DNA of 64,000 nt from Apostichopus japonicus (GCF_037975245.1 NC_092576.1:6593501-6657500); one strand, 5' to 3'; counted from the stretch's first letter, positions 51,101-62,731 are shown. Notes: generated from the sequence alone by a model not told the origin. Translations and numbers: made by a program.

Positions 51101-52145
51101 GTTTGCCACAATTAGCTACGATGTATATTGTATGTATTTAACAACGTTATACTTAGTGACATTGGGTTTGATAGTGTAGTAGTACACGTACTATTTTGCA
51201 TATTAGTCGGAGATGCAGCGAGCTAATGTGAGTTTATTACGGGTTATTTGGGCGTAAACGATTCGAGTACAGAACTTAGAATTAAAAATGAATTTCAATA
51301 ATGTAAAACTTGACACGATTAAGTAAATAACATTCAACAATACATCTTTCATCCTTTAAAAACAATTGTATAATCTTAAGAGCAACTAATATAAAAATCT
51401 GATGCACGGTCAATTTTTTTACTATTGATCATGCCTCCTGTGTTCATCATATGAAGTTGCAAACAATTATTACGCTAGAATTAACCCCGTGGTCCATTTT
51501 GCGGCATACCTGTGTTTATTCTTTATGATACATTACAATGTCATGCACATAGACCACCAATTCCTATACGTTCTAAGCATATATTAGCGGTCTAAGTGTT
51601 TAAAGTTGATGGTGTACATACTGAAACCAGTATAATATGCTTATACACAGGTTTAAAATAATACTCAAAAATAAAAATAAAAATTTACATCTTTCATGCC
51701 ACGAAGCATAAATTTCCGTGACCCGCTGTTATATTTACCATTGTTAAAGTGATCACTGGTTGTTCATATTACTGTTTTAAGTGTTAGGAAATGTAAGTTA
51801 AATAATTAAAACTATCCGCATTAATCATACATGCACCGAATGGATGTTTCACCCACCAATAAAATACATAATCTGGAAGTGTATCTACGAAGTAGGAAAG
51901 CGTACCAATTATGGGGATCATGTGACGTGCTCCCAGGCGCTACCATCATAGTATCAGACCATTGGTCAGTTCGAAGTGATCCGAGTTTCGTTGACAACAG
52001 AACACAGTGGTAAAGGGCGTTTACTGTAAATGCGAGGATCATTATTCAGATTTTGATGATAAAAATGTTGATATTCCATTTTTCTGACTCAGCAAGATAA
52101 ACGTTGGAAAATGTACCACTTAGCTATATTGATTGTTTCCCATAG
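48111..52145. other. intergenic, no gene seen
   Basis: AT-rich sequence downstream of the receptor gene. Apart from the tandem duplication at 49823-49966, I see no gene or mobile element. Confidence 0.4.
49823..49966. repeat. 75-bp tandem duplication
   Basis: The segment starting ATGAAATACGCTAGCTACT at 49823 is repeated from 49898 with very few changes. The open frame across it repeats the same residues for this reason. Confidence 0.9.
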
Positions 52146-52241
52146 GTTTACCTGACACGAGGTAGCTATGAGTTCATGCCTTCAGTGGTTGTAAAGTACA
52201 GTAAGGCAAGTGATATATACGTTGGCACGTCACAGCTTTTG
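52146..52241 (+). CDS. possible isolated exon, 32 codons
   Basis: Bounded by an acceptor-like TTGTTTCCCATAG and a donor GTAGGT. It is open for exactly 32 codons in phase 0 (starting VYLTRGSYEFMPSVVVKYSK). No partner exon was found on this strand, and similar chance exons are expected in a window of this size. Confidence 0.2.
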
Positions 52242-52568
52242 GTAGGTTTTCTTGCTCGTTTACTTTATTGACGTAGTCGGTCCAGATTCACTGTAACGCC
52301 ATTATTTATGAATTCTTACTTTGTCTTCCAAACTGCACCTCTTTGGGAAAGTTAATCAAAAACGTATGATACAACTGTACAGATGTAGTTCATATTCTAC
52401 ATGGAACACTTAATTATAACTCAGGTCTACACAGTTTGCTTACATAGCTGCATTTACTCCATACATGTGGAACTCTGCATAGATCAAATTCATCATAAAA
52501 ATTTCCATAGCAAATAATGTAAAACAAAATACTTCAAAATCCCAATATCATCCCAATACTGCTGCAAC

Positions 52569-52694
52569 TCATTCCTCCACGTCACTAACAGCTGTAATAT
52601 TTTCCCCGCTCATTGGGACGTACGCATCAGCCTGGCTTATTATTGCCTCTACCGTTGATGCCGTATTTGTTTCCCCTGTGACAACCGTAGAGAC
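52569..52694 (-). CDS. receptor exon 16: C-terminal tail and stop
   Basis: Phase 0 exon of 42 codons ending in TGA. The tail holds DAYVPMSG, with Tyr878 in a YxxM context, the classical site for the SH2 domains of PI3-kinase p85. This exon is absent from the left-arm copy. Confidence 0.8.
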   Translation of the reverse strand, partial: VSTVVTGETNTASTVEAIISQADAYVPMSGENITAVSDVEE

Positions 52695-55600
52695 CTGTGA
52701 ATCAAGTACACGTTAGATAGAAGTCAATTCTAGTGGTCCATTGCATAAAATTTTGATAATTAGATAATGAGTATGAAACGATTTCAAGAGACTTGAAGAA
52801 ACTATATTAAATGTGTAAATCCTGAGGATATAGTAATAAACATCGGCCATATGTGATTATGAAGAGTTATTTTGTTCTCCTGGGGAAGTCTGTTATACTG
52901 ATTGACATGTCGATTAAAAACAAAACAGTTTTGTGTCACCTTTGCCTATATTTCATTGAACCTTGTTTCATCAGTTACTAATTTATCGATAACAGCAATT
53001 GTTTTCAGTTCTTACCTCTTTCACTTTCTCAATAAGATCACTGATGGTCGGACGATTAGTCGGCTGGTCATTAAAGCACTCAGTAAGTTGTAACTCTCTG
53101 GAATATGAAAGTCATTACATTTAATTAAATATATATCATTGATATACTCACAACTTCTGAAATACTGAAGTGGTAAATGCTTGCTCTCAAAACTTTGTAT
53201 AAACATACCTCAGCTCATGGCATGTGGATGGCCAATGTTTGAGTTCATCTCCTACAGTCGCGGCTGCAAAGAAGGTATGGTCTGTTTGCACGAGAGGAGA
53301 TTCCCCTAAAATGAATTAAGAAGAATTTGATAGACACTTTTTTTTGTATATCCCTTAGGTCAGTACGTATAATGTATGACACTTGCCGGTGCAGCAGTTG
53401 GCGAGATATATAGCTAGTCAGAGTATAAAGTAAAAAATTCTTTTGAACTTATTATGAGATATACGTGTGTGACAGTTGAGGTGAATTACTTCCGACACAT
53501 GTAATTGTACTTGTGAAGCGTTGGTGAGGTGCATTTATTTGCTGTTTAGTGTTTAATTTTTGTTAAACACGACCACAGAAAAATTGGAAGGACGCCTGTG
53601 TAGAAAAGAAATGTACTTTGTATTATACTGCAAAGTCAATGAAAAATATTAGTAGTACGACAATTACCGTCTCATATTTTTTGCTTCCACTTTCGACCCT
53701 TTAGTGCCAATCTAAATACATCTTCGACCAAACTGTATTGCAAGATTAATTCTCCATCCTAAGTTAACATTGAAGTTAGTGAGTCTCATTTCTAAATAAA
53801 TGCTTAGGCAACATGAAGATATGATAATGATTGCTGTAGAATAACATTCAGGGTTCCAAGGGAAATAACACTACACATCATTTGATCAACTTATCAATAT
53901 TTAAATAAAATTTCCATGTAGATTCGCATCACGAGCCATTTGATAGAGATTGGTTTGCAATAAGATCGATTGCTATCGATTGTAACAGACGTACATAAAT
54001 TTTTCCTATAGTCAGCCACAGGGCCAAAGCATCCCACCTTAACACTCGAGCATTTAGATAATTTCATGACATTACCGTTTCAACACCCAATAAGGTACGG
54101 TTCGTATTTGTTCATACAGTGACTTGCCTAATTGTTTGCTTTTAAATATTGAATTCACAAGTAGCGTGTCAAAATCTAAGTTAGGTTTGCGCTTCAAATG
54201 TTTCTTCATTTAAGCACTGACTATTTTAGTTGTTATATTGATAGATCACAGTATGTGTTGGGTTATATCATCACGACATTGTTCTTGAAATGTGCCGTAA
54301 CTGGAATGCTCGCGTAACTACAACATGTTTTAGTATGTGTTCAATACTCCGTTGAAAAGTGTAAAAAGTGTAAAAAGATCTATCCATTTAATAAACCGAG
54401 AACATCTTAAATGATAATGTAATGATAAATTTAAACCACTGTGCTGTTGCCCTAAAACAATATAAATTATTTAGGAATTCGATGTTAACTCTTCGTTCAC
54501 ATTTTCATCTACTTTTATAAAATACAAAAATAAAAATCAGTCCTCTGTAGAAACTTTGTAGAAACAGTCCACATGTAAAGTAGTATTTTAGGAACTATTC
54601 TGTTCTCAAATTTGTTCTCGAAATGATAAACCTGTCACACATGACTTGCGGGATATGGAAAGCATGGCTAGGGGATTATATGTCTGGTCTCATTTACATG
54701 ATAAGCCTGTCTAGCGGACTTTTCAAACTGACTTCACATACCGTCGGTGAGCAACTCCCAAATTAGTACGGCAACAGACCAGACGTCACTTTGTTGTGAA
54801 TATTCATTCCGCAGCATAGATTCCCTTGGTAGCCCATGTAAAGCACACGTTTCCTTTATGTTAAACGATACAAAATGACCAATTTTATTTTGACTAAAGG
54901 TCACGTTTGTGTCTCAACATTAAAACATTGTCTCACTCTCTTGCCATCATTTACTTCAAGAATTCCTCAACATGGAGTAAATACCACTTTTAACATGATC
55001 CAGTCAACTTAGTGGTTAAACAAACTTTCGAAAAAAAAACTTCGATTACCTTTTGTAATGAAGACGTAAATAACGTTTAATTAACGAACCTTCGACTTCA
55101 AGGAGGCAATTCTTGTCGGCGCGTCTTTAGCCAAACAAAACGCGTATAATTTGCACACGCCTCCAGAACCAAGGAGTATTTTTTCGGATGAAAGTCCAGG
55201 GTGTAAAAACTGAGGATAAAAACAGTTTATCAGTTATCGCTATATAAGATTGCTTATAAACTGGTCGAAAACGATGCCAATAGCAAGGCTTAGCTAATTA
55301 TGAAAACAAACATACGATATAATGCACTCATCATAGATAAATATGAAGGTTTCATGTATTATTGTTGTTTATATTGAAAGTCAAAGTTAATGATCAGAAG
55401 TTCACTGCAGTGTTTTTACAGTAAACGACGGTTTTGCAGTTGTATAGCTTTATTTTCTTGTACTTTCAAACAAAATACTTGCCCCAAAAGATTGGATAAG
55501 TTTAAGTCCTTGCAGTATTTCCAAGATACTCTGCATTGTCTCTGGTGCTAACCTAACCGCTTCGTTAAGAGGTTTTCTCTCATCACGTTTGTAATCCAAG

Positions 55601-58600
55601 TGATCTTTCAGAGTATCACTTGTTAAATGTTCTTGCATCAGATATATGCACTCTATTGATAAGAAAATAAGAGACATGCAAAAGTATCCGTCTACAAATA
55701 CCGATGTCGATTTATTAAATTCTCTCATCGTATGGTCTATAGTTATCTCATACATATAAAATATAATTGCATATACGCACAAGGTCACGTAAAGTAAATA
55801 TATTGTTTTGTGCCTACCTTTGTCAAAACAGACGCCTTTGACATCAACAACATTCTGTGACGATGGTAGCTCCAGAAGCCGTTTGACATATTCATTCCAA
55901 TGAACTTCGTTTTTTAGAAGAGCATTTTCTGTGAAATGAAGATTCAATATATTGTTTCCACTTGTAAAATGTCTGAAAGTGAAAAGTTTGCCATCGATTG
56001 TATATTTATTCATGTTTTTATTCTACTATTATCGTTATAGACCTTGCAGCGTTACAGTATTAATATAAAAGTGTTACAAAATATTGTTATGAAATGATGT
56101 AACGGCACATCTGGTTATTATATGAAACATAACTGGAACTTCAAAAATTCCTAATTCTCATGTTACCTACCAGATACGGTTGTAATGACAACACACTCGT
56201 TGGTCTTGTTTGCAGCTGTTATTGTCCCCATCCATCTTTTGAATGTATTCCCCATCTTTAAGCTGAGAACTAGACAAACGTCCTTTCTTTGGAAGATCAA
56301 ATCATCTTTTTTATTCCTCTCATAATTTATTGGAAGATCTGCATAGTTATCTGAAAAAGGAATATATTATGTGGTATAACGTGAATAAATTCTAAAATCT
56401 GGAAATTAGACACCAAAATCCAAATTAAATCAACATAATTACCTATATACGAGAGTGTACACTAAAAACAGCCCCCCAAAACACCCTTCCCTACAAGAAA
56501 AGGATACTTATCAGGCTGGAAAAGATCCTTGGAAGTGCAGAAGTCCTGATAGGAAACTTCTAGAGTATAAATCCAAGGTATTCCGGGCGAATTTCGCGAA
56601 AATTTTCCTAACTCCGAAAAACACAGTGAGACACTTTGTGGGTAGAAAAATGAAGGAAGGCCATTAGGGCCAGTGAGGGTGTACAGTGTTAAAAGATTAC
56701 CAGGGCATTCTAGACACGGTAGAATGTGGTGCATAGGTTGTGGGGAGACAGGTAAGTGGGGAACGAAGTAAATTTACCTTGTTCATCGCTTCCTGATGTT
56801 CTTCGTTCATCGATTATTCGTGGTGGTTCTGGTAACTTCATGCTGAAAGACATATTCTTGAGAATATAATCCAATGCGTTTGCAGCAAACTTCGTTGCTA
56901 AATTTGTCACATTCCATAGATTTAACCTGAGATTAAAACTAAAGCCACTTACTAGGAACCATTCAAACAAACTAAGCACAACTTAACTTATTCTAACAGA
57001 AATTTCTGTATGTGCTTTCATGAACTCCAACCTTTACGATAGCTTAATATTGCTACTATACTGAGGAGAAGACCGTGTAAGCAGTATTTGCAACCTTCAT
57101 TTGGGGGGGGGGGGAATATTAATATTGGATACCTGTCAACAAGCAGTAAAAAACATGAAACAAACAAAACTGAACAGTATTAAATTCTCACCTTCGTGTT
57201 CCTGTTGAAGCTTTTGACGAAACTATAGCAAAATGAAGAAAGGCGGGTTGTTGAATAGTTATACAAGGTGCCGTAGTATTAGAAACATACTAACTTGGAT
57301 AAAAGAAAATGATATAATAACGTACCGTACGTAGACGTCTTGTATGATATTTTGTCAAAGAGTGCCACGCTGCACGTTCCATCAGTTCCTTTTATAATAG
57401 CCTGAATAATGGCTTTAATTTTACGCGCGCGCGAGAATGTTCTACCTCAAAGAACACCGCCTCAGACTTGCGGTCACCAGTCTTCCGGAGACCGAAAGGC
57501 CAGGTGCACGATTGCTTACGTCATAGTAAACAACTTAGGAGGATAACGGGGATTCCCCGGCAAAGAATCATAACATTACTTCTAAGCTTAACCAGATAAT
57601 ACAGCTTAAAGAATAGTTTTCAGAGTTAAAATACTACGCAAGTTTGGTTGCAATATTATTGTTTGGAACTTACGAGAGCGCAAAGTAGATTCATAAAGTA
57701 TTTTCTCTGGTTTACCAGCAATAGCATTTTCCTCGTTTGGCTCGACATAATGCCTGTATGTTCATATTTGAAAGAAAGTATAACGGTGAGATGAGTATTA
57801 TTGTAATGAATGACGTGGATAGAGGAAAGCAGCACATTGTGTTCTTTGTAAATTGGACAAGTTTCGTTGAGTTTTAAGTATTTCAGAAAACAAACAAAAA
57901 ACTTACGGGTCGACTACTTGATAATTAGTTCCTGAAAAAGAAATTCCAAGTACGTATTTTCATCACTTAATAATAGGAAACCATATAATGTTCATGGACC
58001 ACATACTTTCGAATAAGAACATATAAAGTTTTCTAAGATAATTGAAAATAAAGCTACCATGTTTCTCGTGTAACTTCATGCACACCACTCCCCTCCCACC
58101 TCACCTCCATCCCGCCCACCTTTCGATAAACATTTTGTAATCCAAGTACAGTTTGGGGTTTTTTAATCTATGAAAATACAAATATTTGATGATTTGATTT
58201 CTCGTTCCTTTGGAGAAAAACTGACCGGTAATTTTCTTCCGAAGTAAATACATTGCAATGCCACATGAAAGTAACAACAAGAGCACGGCTGTCAAGACGA
58301 TCACAATCTGGATATTCTGTTCTCGGTTACCCGATTCTAAAAAGAAAGCAAAACATAGAGCATGTTATTAATGCTTATTATAACCGTAAACCATAACATT
58401 GAAATACTATTCTCAATAACACATCACACACGTTTACATACAGTTTGCCTCGTTTCAATATAGAGATGTACTTACCAATCGATTCTTTGATGAATTCAAT
58501 GCGTATCTCTTCAGTAAAATGTATGTCCCTCATAAAGATGACACACGTTAAATTTCCACTTGTCACAGGACGGTAGGTGAAAGTTGACACTGTTGTGAAC

Positions 58601-61600
58601 GTCATGTTTGGGTTTACTATTTTGTTTGTTATGAAGGAATTCTTGTCCTTCAAGACTCCGTCAATTTGCCAGGAAATAATAACTGCAGGTCGTCCACCGG
58701 ACGCACGGCATACGCAAGTCAGAGTATCGTTGACGGTCACCTCACTGTTTCCTCTTTTTACATGTTGATTATTAACAGTTAGGCCAATGTTTGGAATAAC
58801 TGCAGTTAGAAGGGAAAACACGATATTGCTAAGTTTGTACGTTAAATGCACAAGCATTGTACTTCTTTTACGTAATCAGCCCAGCAGCACCCGAAAAGTT
58901 ACTGCACCACAAACCGATCCTAACAAAATTAAACTTTAAGCATTAATCATCTCCCCAAGCCCACTCGGTACCTCCCCAACCCCACACCTAACCAAACATC
59001 ATAGTTTTATCAAAGAACAAACTGGCGGCCTGTCTGCAGGCCCATCAGTCTGCCCGATTCCAAACACCAACTGTCAGAAAACAGGTCTCGACAAACGGTG
59101 AAAATCCAACTCAATTTGAAGCCGTAGGTAATTGTTCACCCACGCAAGAAGTAGCTCCTACGGATGGACCCTCCACGAAAATCATTATGACATATATTAC
59201 ACCATACTGTTTTAACCATTATCTTTATTAAAGGTTTACAGGAAATAACAAATTGAAGCAACAACACGCCAGTGAAAACTCGAGTTGAGAGCGAGACAAA
59301 ACACGTATGTACTCCACGAAAACTAACTGCCAATATAAAAATCACCAACATTGTTCATTTACGTGATTTGCCAGGCGTAACCCACACGTCACAACCAAAC
59401 TGGCACTACAAACCAAAACTAATACCAAAAAAAAGTAAGCCCTCAGCAACAATCATCTTCCTAACTCAACCCAGAGCCGAATCATTCCAACCACCAAACC
59501 AAACTGAATGTCCAGGTATACAAAAGTATCAGCAACAACATTAGTATTCATCCGATGGTTATCGAATGATCTACTTCAAACAATACATCCTACTGGTACG
59601 CTCAAATGTCCATGAAATTGGAAATGTCCTTCTTGACTCTATGACTTGCTGATTACATATCATCACTAAAATGTAATATTACACTAATATCTATATTAAG
59701 TACTAACACTCTGTACTTCGTAAAAGAAAAATAAAAACATTTATAGTCACGTGCCATGACCAGGAAGTTTAACAAAACAATTATGTCATCGTTGAGCGTC
59801 GTCTCGGTGACAAATTATATTAAACATAAAGTACTTCAGCAGTATGTCATTGTGTCTCTCAATCTGGCACATAGCCAACTCAAGGTAAAAAGCATGAAAG
59901 GCAGTTATTATCACATGATGGAAATCACTTTAAATGAAAAAAACAAAACAGTTGCTTTATTGAGTAAGGTTATGCAGTAGTATATATCTATATAAAAACA
60001 TATGTTAGACGGAGATGTCTGGGTTAAGCTTGCGTATTAACTTTTTCGAAAGACTTCAGCACATTAGGTAATACTCTCAGTAATGTATCTTAATATATTT
60101 GTATGCTTACCATACGTGTTAAACGTCGCCTCATCACTCTCTGTAATGTTTACTCCTTCCAAAATTGCAACGCATGTCAGTTTTTCGTTCAATCTCTGGG
60201 GGAGGAAGGTTAGTGTCGATACTTTAAATGTTGTCTTGTTTCTTACGACATCCTGTTCGCCCAGTCCGTTTGGTTGAACAGTCTTACCGTTCACTCTCCA
60301 AGAAATCATTAGAGGTAACGAATTATTCATTGTGTCCACAAAACACGTTGCGCTGAAATTCGTGTTTGCTTCGATCATCCCTTCGTTGTACCTTGGATTT
60401 TCGTCGATGAACATGTACACCTTTGGGGTAACTGTTAACAATGTTAAAATTAAATGGTCATATAAGTATAAAGAAAACTGTTGCGTGCTATTATTGTTCA
60501 TTCCACTTGGTTTCGTTCAATAACACAATGTCTATATTATGGCCCCGAATCTCAAAGTAAACTAGGCTTATTGATACTCAGAGTCAACTTGAAACAAATA
60601 ATACACTCTTACACTCCAAAACATGTTACTTCTTTGAGGAATTGATTAGTTTTCTAAAAAGAATCAATGGATATATGTTAATGCTTTGAAGGATCAGAAC
60701 CTCCTGATATTAGTGATTTGAGCATGCTTAGATATTGAGCCAATACTGGAGACTCTGAAGAATTGTTGAATCAGATTGTTCTTGACCTACACTAACTAAG
60801 ATATTCAACAGACTACAACTATGTATGAATCATAAAGGTAAAAGAACACAGAAAATTTGTAACCAATTTCAGCAGTAAAACCCAAGAAATATTTAATAAC
60901 AGAACTTACCAAACGTGCGATAAGTAAAACCGACTTTGCGTTCGGTGAATGTCTTTCCAGCGTTGCTTTTGCATTGAATTTGTCCCTCATGTTCTAAAAG
61001 TGTGGTTTGTAATATGGTTTTGCTTTCAAATGTCATACCATCACGCTTGACTGTCGTAGTTATGTTCCTCAAAGACCAAGGTTCACTACCATTGGACATC
61101 CAGGTTAAGTTTACTGCAGGATTAGCGCCTTTGGCTTGACAAGTAATAACTAGTTGTTGGCCGTGTGGCGCGTTGATGAACGACGTGTCATTGTGTCCAT
61201 CAATATAAAGGCTCATTTTTGGAGGAACTAATTTGATAAAAGATATATATTTATATTTACCTTGCGCAAATTAACACATCAACTATAATAAGTTATTTCA
61301 TGTATTAGTGTAGCACCTTTTGGATGTTTTGTAATCCAACTTGAAACAGAGAAAGACAAATTAAAATCAACTATAAAAGTGTGCAAACATTATCAAGAAA
61401 ATTTACATATTTCTGTAATCTTAGCCGAGGGTGAACTGAATGTTCAAAAACTATGTAAGTAAAAACAGATTATTTTTCTTTGCTGTTAACTTAACCCATC
61501 ATAACATTGACGCTCTTCACTTCAATAACCCTCCCAGTTCATCTCTCAAAATCTAGAATCAACTAAAATGAACTTATGCCATATTATTTCAAAGCTACTT

Positions 61601-62731
61601 AACTAGACAACCATAGTCGCAATTAAGTATTACCAGTGTGATCATATAAATGTCGTCAATTATACTTCAAATATAGCATTTATCTTGCCACACTGTTCTG
61701 GATACCGCACCTGAGCGTTGAATGATATCACACTCAATGATGTGATTATCGAAATGATTTTAAACTATGTGCGTCTTGCTAAATCTTAAGGATAAACTCG
61801 AAGTAAGAAATTTGATCAATTTCCTGTTATAGTTGTCACTGATAAGTGATTACAAATTATGTAGCATTATAATAATAGTAGTTGAATCCGTAGCTCCAGT
61901 GTGATAAACACCATCAAGAGCGAGTATAAAAGGAATAACATACAAAGAGTGTCTAAGAGAATAAAAGTTGGGGTAACATATATTACATAGTTTTGTTCAT
62001 TGAAAGCTGTATTCTGTTATATAAGAAACATAACTAAGAAATAACATAACATTGACCAACTGGAATGCGCCGAATATATATCTTTTCAAGGTACAATTGA
62101 GCACCAATAAACCGTGTTATACCTCATATCATCTTTAGTGCTCTTTCTTTCTGTTTGACTAGACTGTATCTTTCTTAAGCAACACATGCAGCAACTTGTT
62201 TTCAATTTTACAATTTTTATCTGTTCATTTACAAGCAGTTCTCAGGAAATGAAATTCCCAAACTATCCACACTATATATTTCCGAAAGAAAGTATGGTAA
62301 ATTACATTGAACAGGATGTCCAGATTAAGTGATATTTTGTCTAAGCAAACACTTTCTGCCCAGATAACTGAAATCAGGTACTCACCTTCAACCTCAACTT
62401 TATAACTTGCAATGACATCTGTCTGACTGATGCAGTCGAATGTCCCTGCAATGTCGATCGCAACATATTTAATGAAGAGTGAATAATTCTTAAACAGCGA
62501 TGTTTTTCCTTTAAAGGCTCCACTCACGGCAACAGTGTAAATATAAAGTGATTTATTGTTGTATGTCCATCGGCTTCCATGTTCAGATGACACAGGACAC
62601 TCTAGCAACAACGATTGAGCAGGTGCTACCGTATATACTACAGTGATATTGCTACACAAACATTCATGAAACAGGCACATCATCAAGGAAAATGATATTA
62701 GGCGGCACAATAGAAAACTCATATTCGACAT
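52569..62731 (-). CDS. Ig-domain receptor tyrosine pseudokinase (16-exon model)
   Basis: Spliced model, from the start: 62731-62386, 61227-60910, 60431-60111, 58799-58476, 58336-58226, 57931-57907, 57753-57674, 56951-56778, 56338-56171, 55928-55818, 55652-55483, 55209-55090, 54853-54742, 53305-53209, 53097-53016, 52694-52569. All joins keep the frame: 895 codons with the stop. The product has a signal peptide, four Ig-like domains (one per exon), a transmembrane helix at about 447-468, a juxtamembrane part with NYQVVDPHYVEP, and a kinase fold at about 580-853. Catalytic residues are replaced: beta-3 Lys by Thr619, HRD by HPG (719-721), DFG by AFC (739-741). DVWS, the alpha-C Glu and the alpha-I Arg are kept. 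The likely role is a cell-surface receptor signalling without its own kinase activity. Exon 8's acceptor and the exon 5 donor are the weakest sites. The ligand is unknown. Confidence 0.82.
55090..55209 (-). CDS. receptor exon 12: degenerate catalytic loop and activation segment start
   Basis: Forty codons in phase 0. FLHPGLSSEKILL sits where active tyrosine kinases have HRD and the metal-binding Asn; KLYAFCLAKD sits where they have DFG. The upstream intron (55482-55210) uses a GC donor (GGG|GCAAGT). The left-arm copy has the same GC donor and the same lost residues. Confidence 0.85.
57101..57113. repeat. poly-G run in a receptor intron
   Basis: An uninterrupted G run of about 12. The left-arm counterpart is a C run at about 7870-7879, so it predates the duplication. 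Other long G or C runs are at about 4541, 8764, 9202, 11011, 14682, 19390, 27397, 28886, 30999, 33695 and 34981. Confidence 0.85.
57674..57931 (-). CDS. receptor exons 6 and 7: juxtamembrane region
   Basis: Exon 6 is only 25 bases (57931-57907) and exon 7 is 80 bases (57753-57674). Together they read TNYQVVDPHYVEPNEENA and continue to YESTLRS. Three tyrosines, two of them in acidic context, could be docking sites if phosphorylated by another kinase. Exon 7 is the last exon outside the inverted duplication. Confidence 0.72.
58226..58336 (-). CDS. receptor exon 5: transmembrane helix
   Basis: Encodes a short stalk, then IVIVLTAVLLLLLSCGIAMY, then a basic stop-transfer LLRKK. The donor chosen (ACCG|GTCAGT) is weak, but it is the one that keeps frame with the following 25-base exon. 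Reading on would extend the frame to about 58104 instead. Confidence 0.75.
58476..58799 (-). CDS. receptor exon 4: fourth Ig-like domain
   Basis: Phase 1-1 exon of 324 bases. DTLTCVCRASGGRPAVIISW and GNLTCVIFMRD carry the conserved cysteines and tryptophan. N-glycosylation sites NDT, NMT and NLT. It is more like exon 3 than exon 1. Confidence 0.85.
60111..60431 (-). CDS. receptor exon 3: third Ig-like domain
   Basis: Phase 1-1 exon of 321 bases. SATCFVD, LMISWRVNG and EKLTCVAILEG are the core residues. N-glycosylation sites NFS, NNS, NKT and NIT. Confidence 0.85.
60910..61227 (-). CDS. receptor exon 2: second Ig-like domain
   Basis: A single exon with phase 1 at both ends, as usual for Ig domains that can be duplicated or skipped. 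LVITCQAKGANPAVNLTW and GQIQCKSNAG give the Cys-Trp-Cys core. Four N-glycosylation sites (NDT, NLT, NGS, NIT). Confidence 0.85.
62386..62731 (-). CDS. receptor exon 1: signal peptide and first Ig-like domain
   Basis: The ATG at 62731 gives MSNMSFLLCRLISFSLMMCL, a hydrophobic leader that probably ends after HECLC. An Ig fold follows with LLLECPV, RWTYNN and AGTFDCIS as the cysteine and tryptophan anchors. An in-frame ATG at 62782 exists, but a TTTTTTCAG acceptor-like site lies between, so a 5' untranslated exon joined near 62760 is more likely. N-glycosylation sites: NIT, NKS, NYS. It ends in phase 1 at a GTGAGT donor. Confidence 0.78.

Larger units (their letters stand above)
41615..53112. other. 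right-arm-only segment of 11.5 kb
   Basis: In the left arm the two flanks are joined at about 14203-14215. The segment contains a MITE, two LINE relics, a GC-rich block and the last two exons of the receptor gene (53016-53097 and 52569-52694). Since real exons of the duplicated gene lie inside it, loss from the left arm explains at least part of the difference. Confidence 0.75.
32160..57552 (-). repeat. right arm of the large inverted duplication
   Basis: Reverse complement of the left arm (about 6408-26731) in order. It carries the live kinase-encoding exons of the receptor gene (52569-56951). The outer limit at about 57552 falls in the intron between exon 7 (57674-57753) and exon 8 (56778-56951). 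A segment of 11.5 kb, 41615-53112, has no partner in the left arm. Confidence 0.9.

Noticed and set aside
55450-56013. A continuous 187-codon frame as a stand-alone gene
   Set aside because: It reads through an intron between 55652 and 55818. Kinase alignment, splice sites and phase show two exons of the receptor gene.
58101-58225. Extension of the transmembrane exon beyond the GTCAGT donor
   Set aside because: The extension would end in phase 2 at AAAG|GTGGGC and not join exon 6; the earlier donor keeps all frames.
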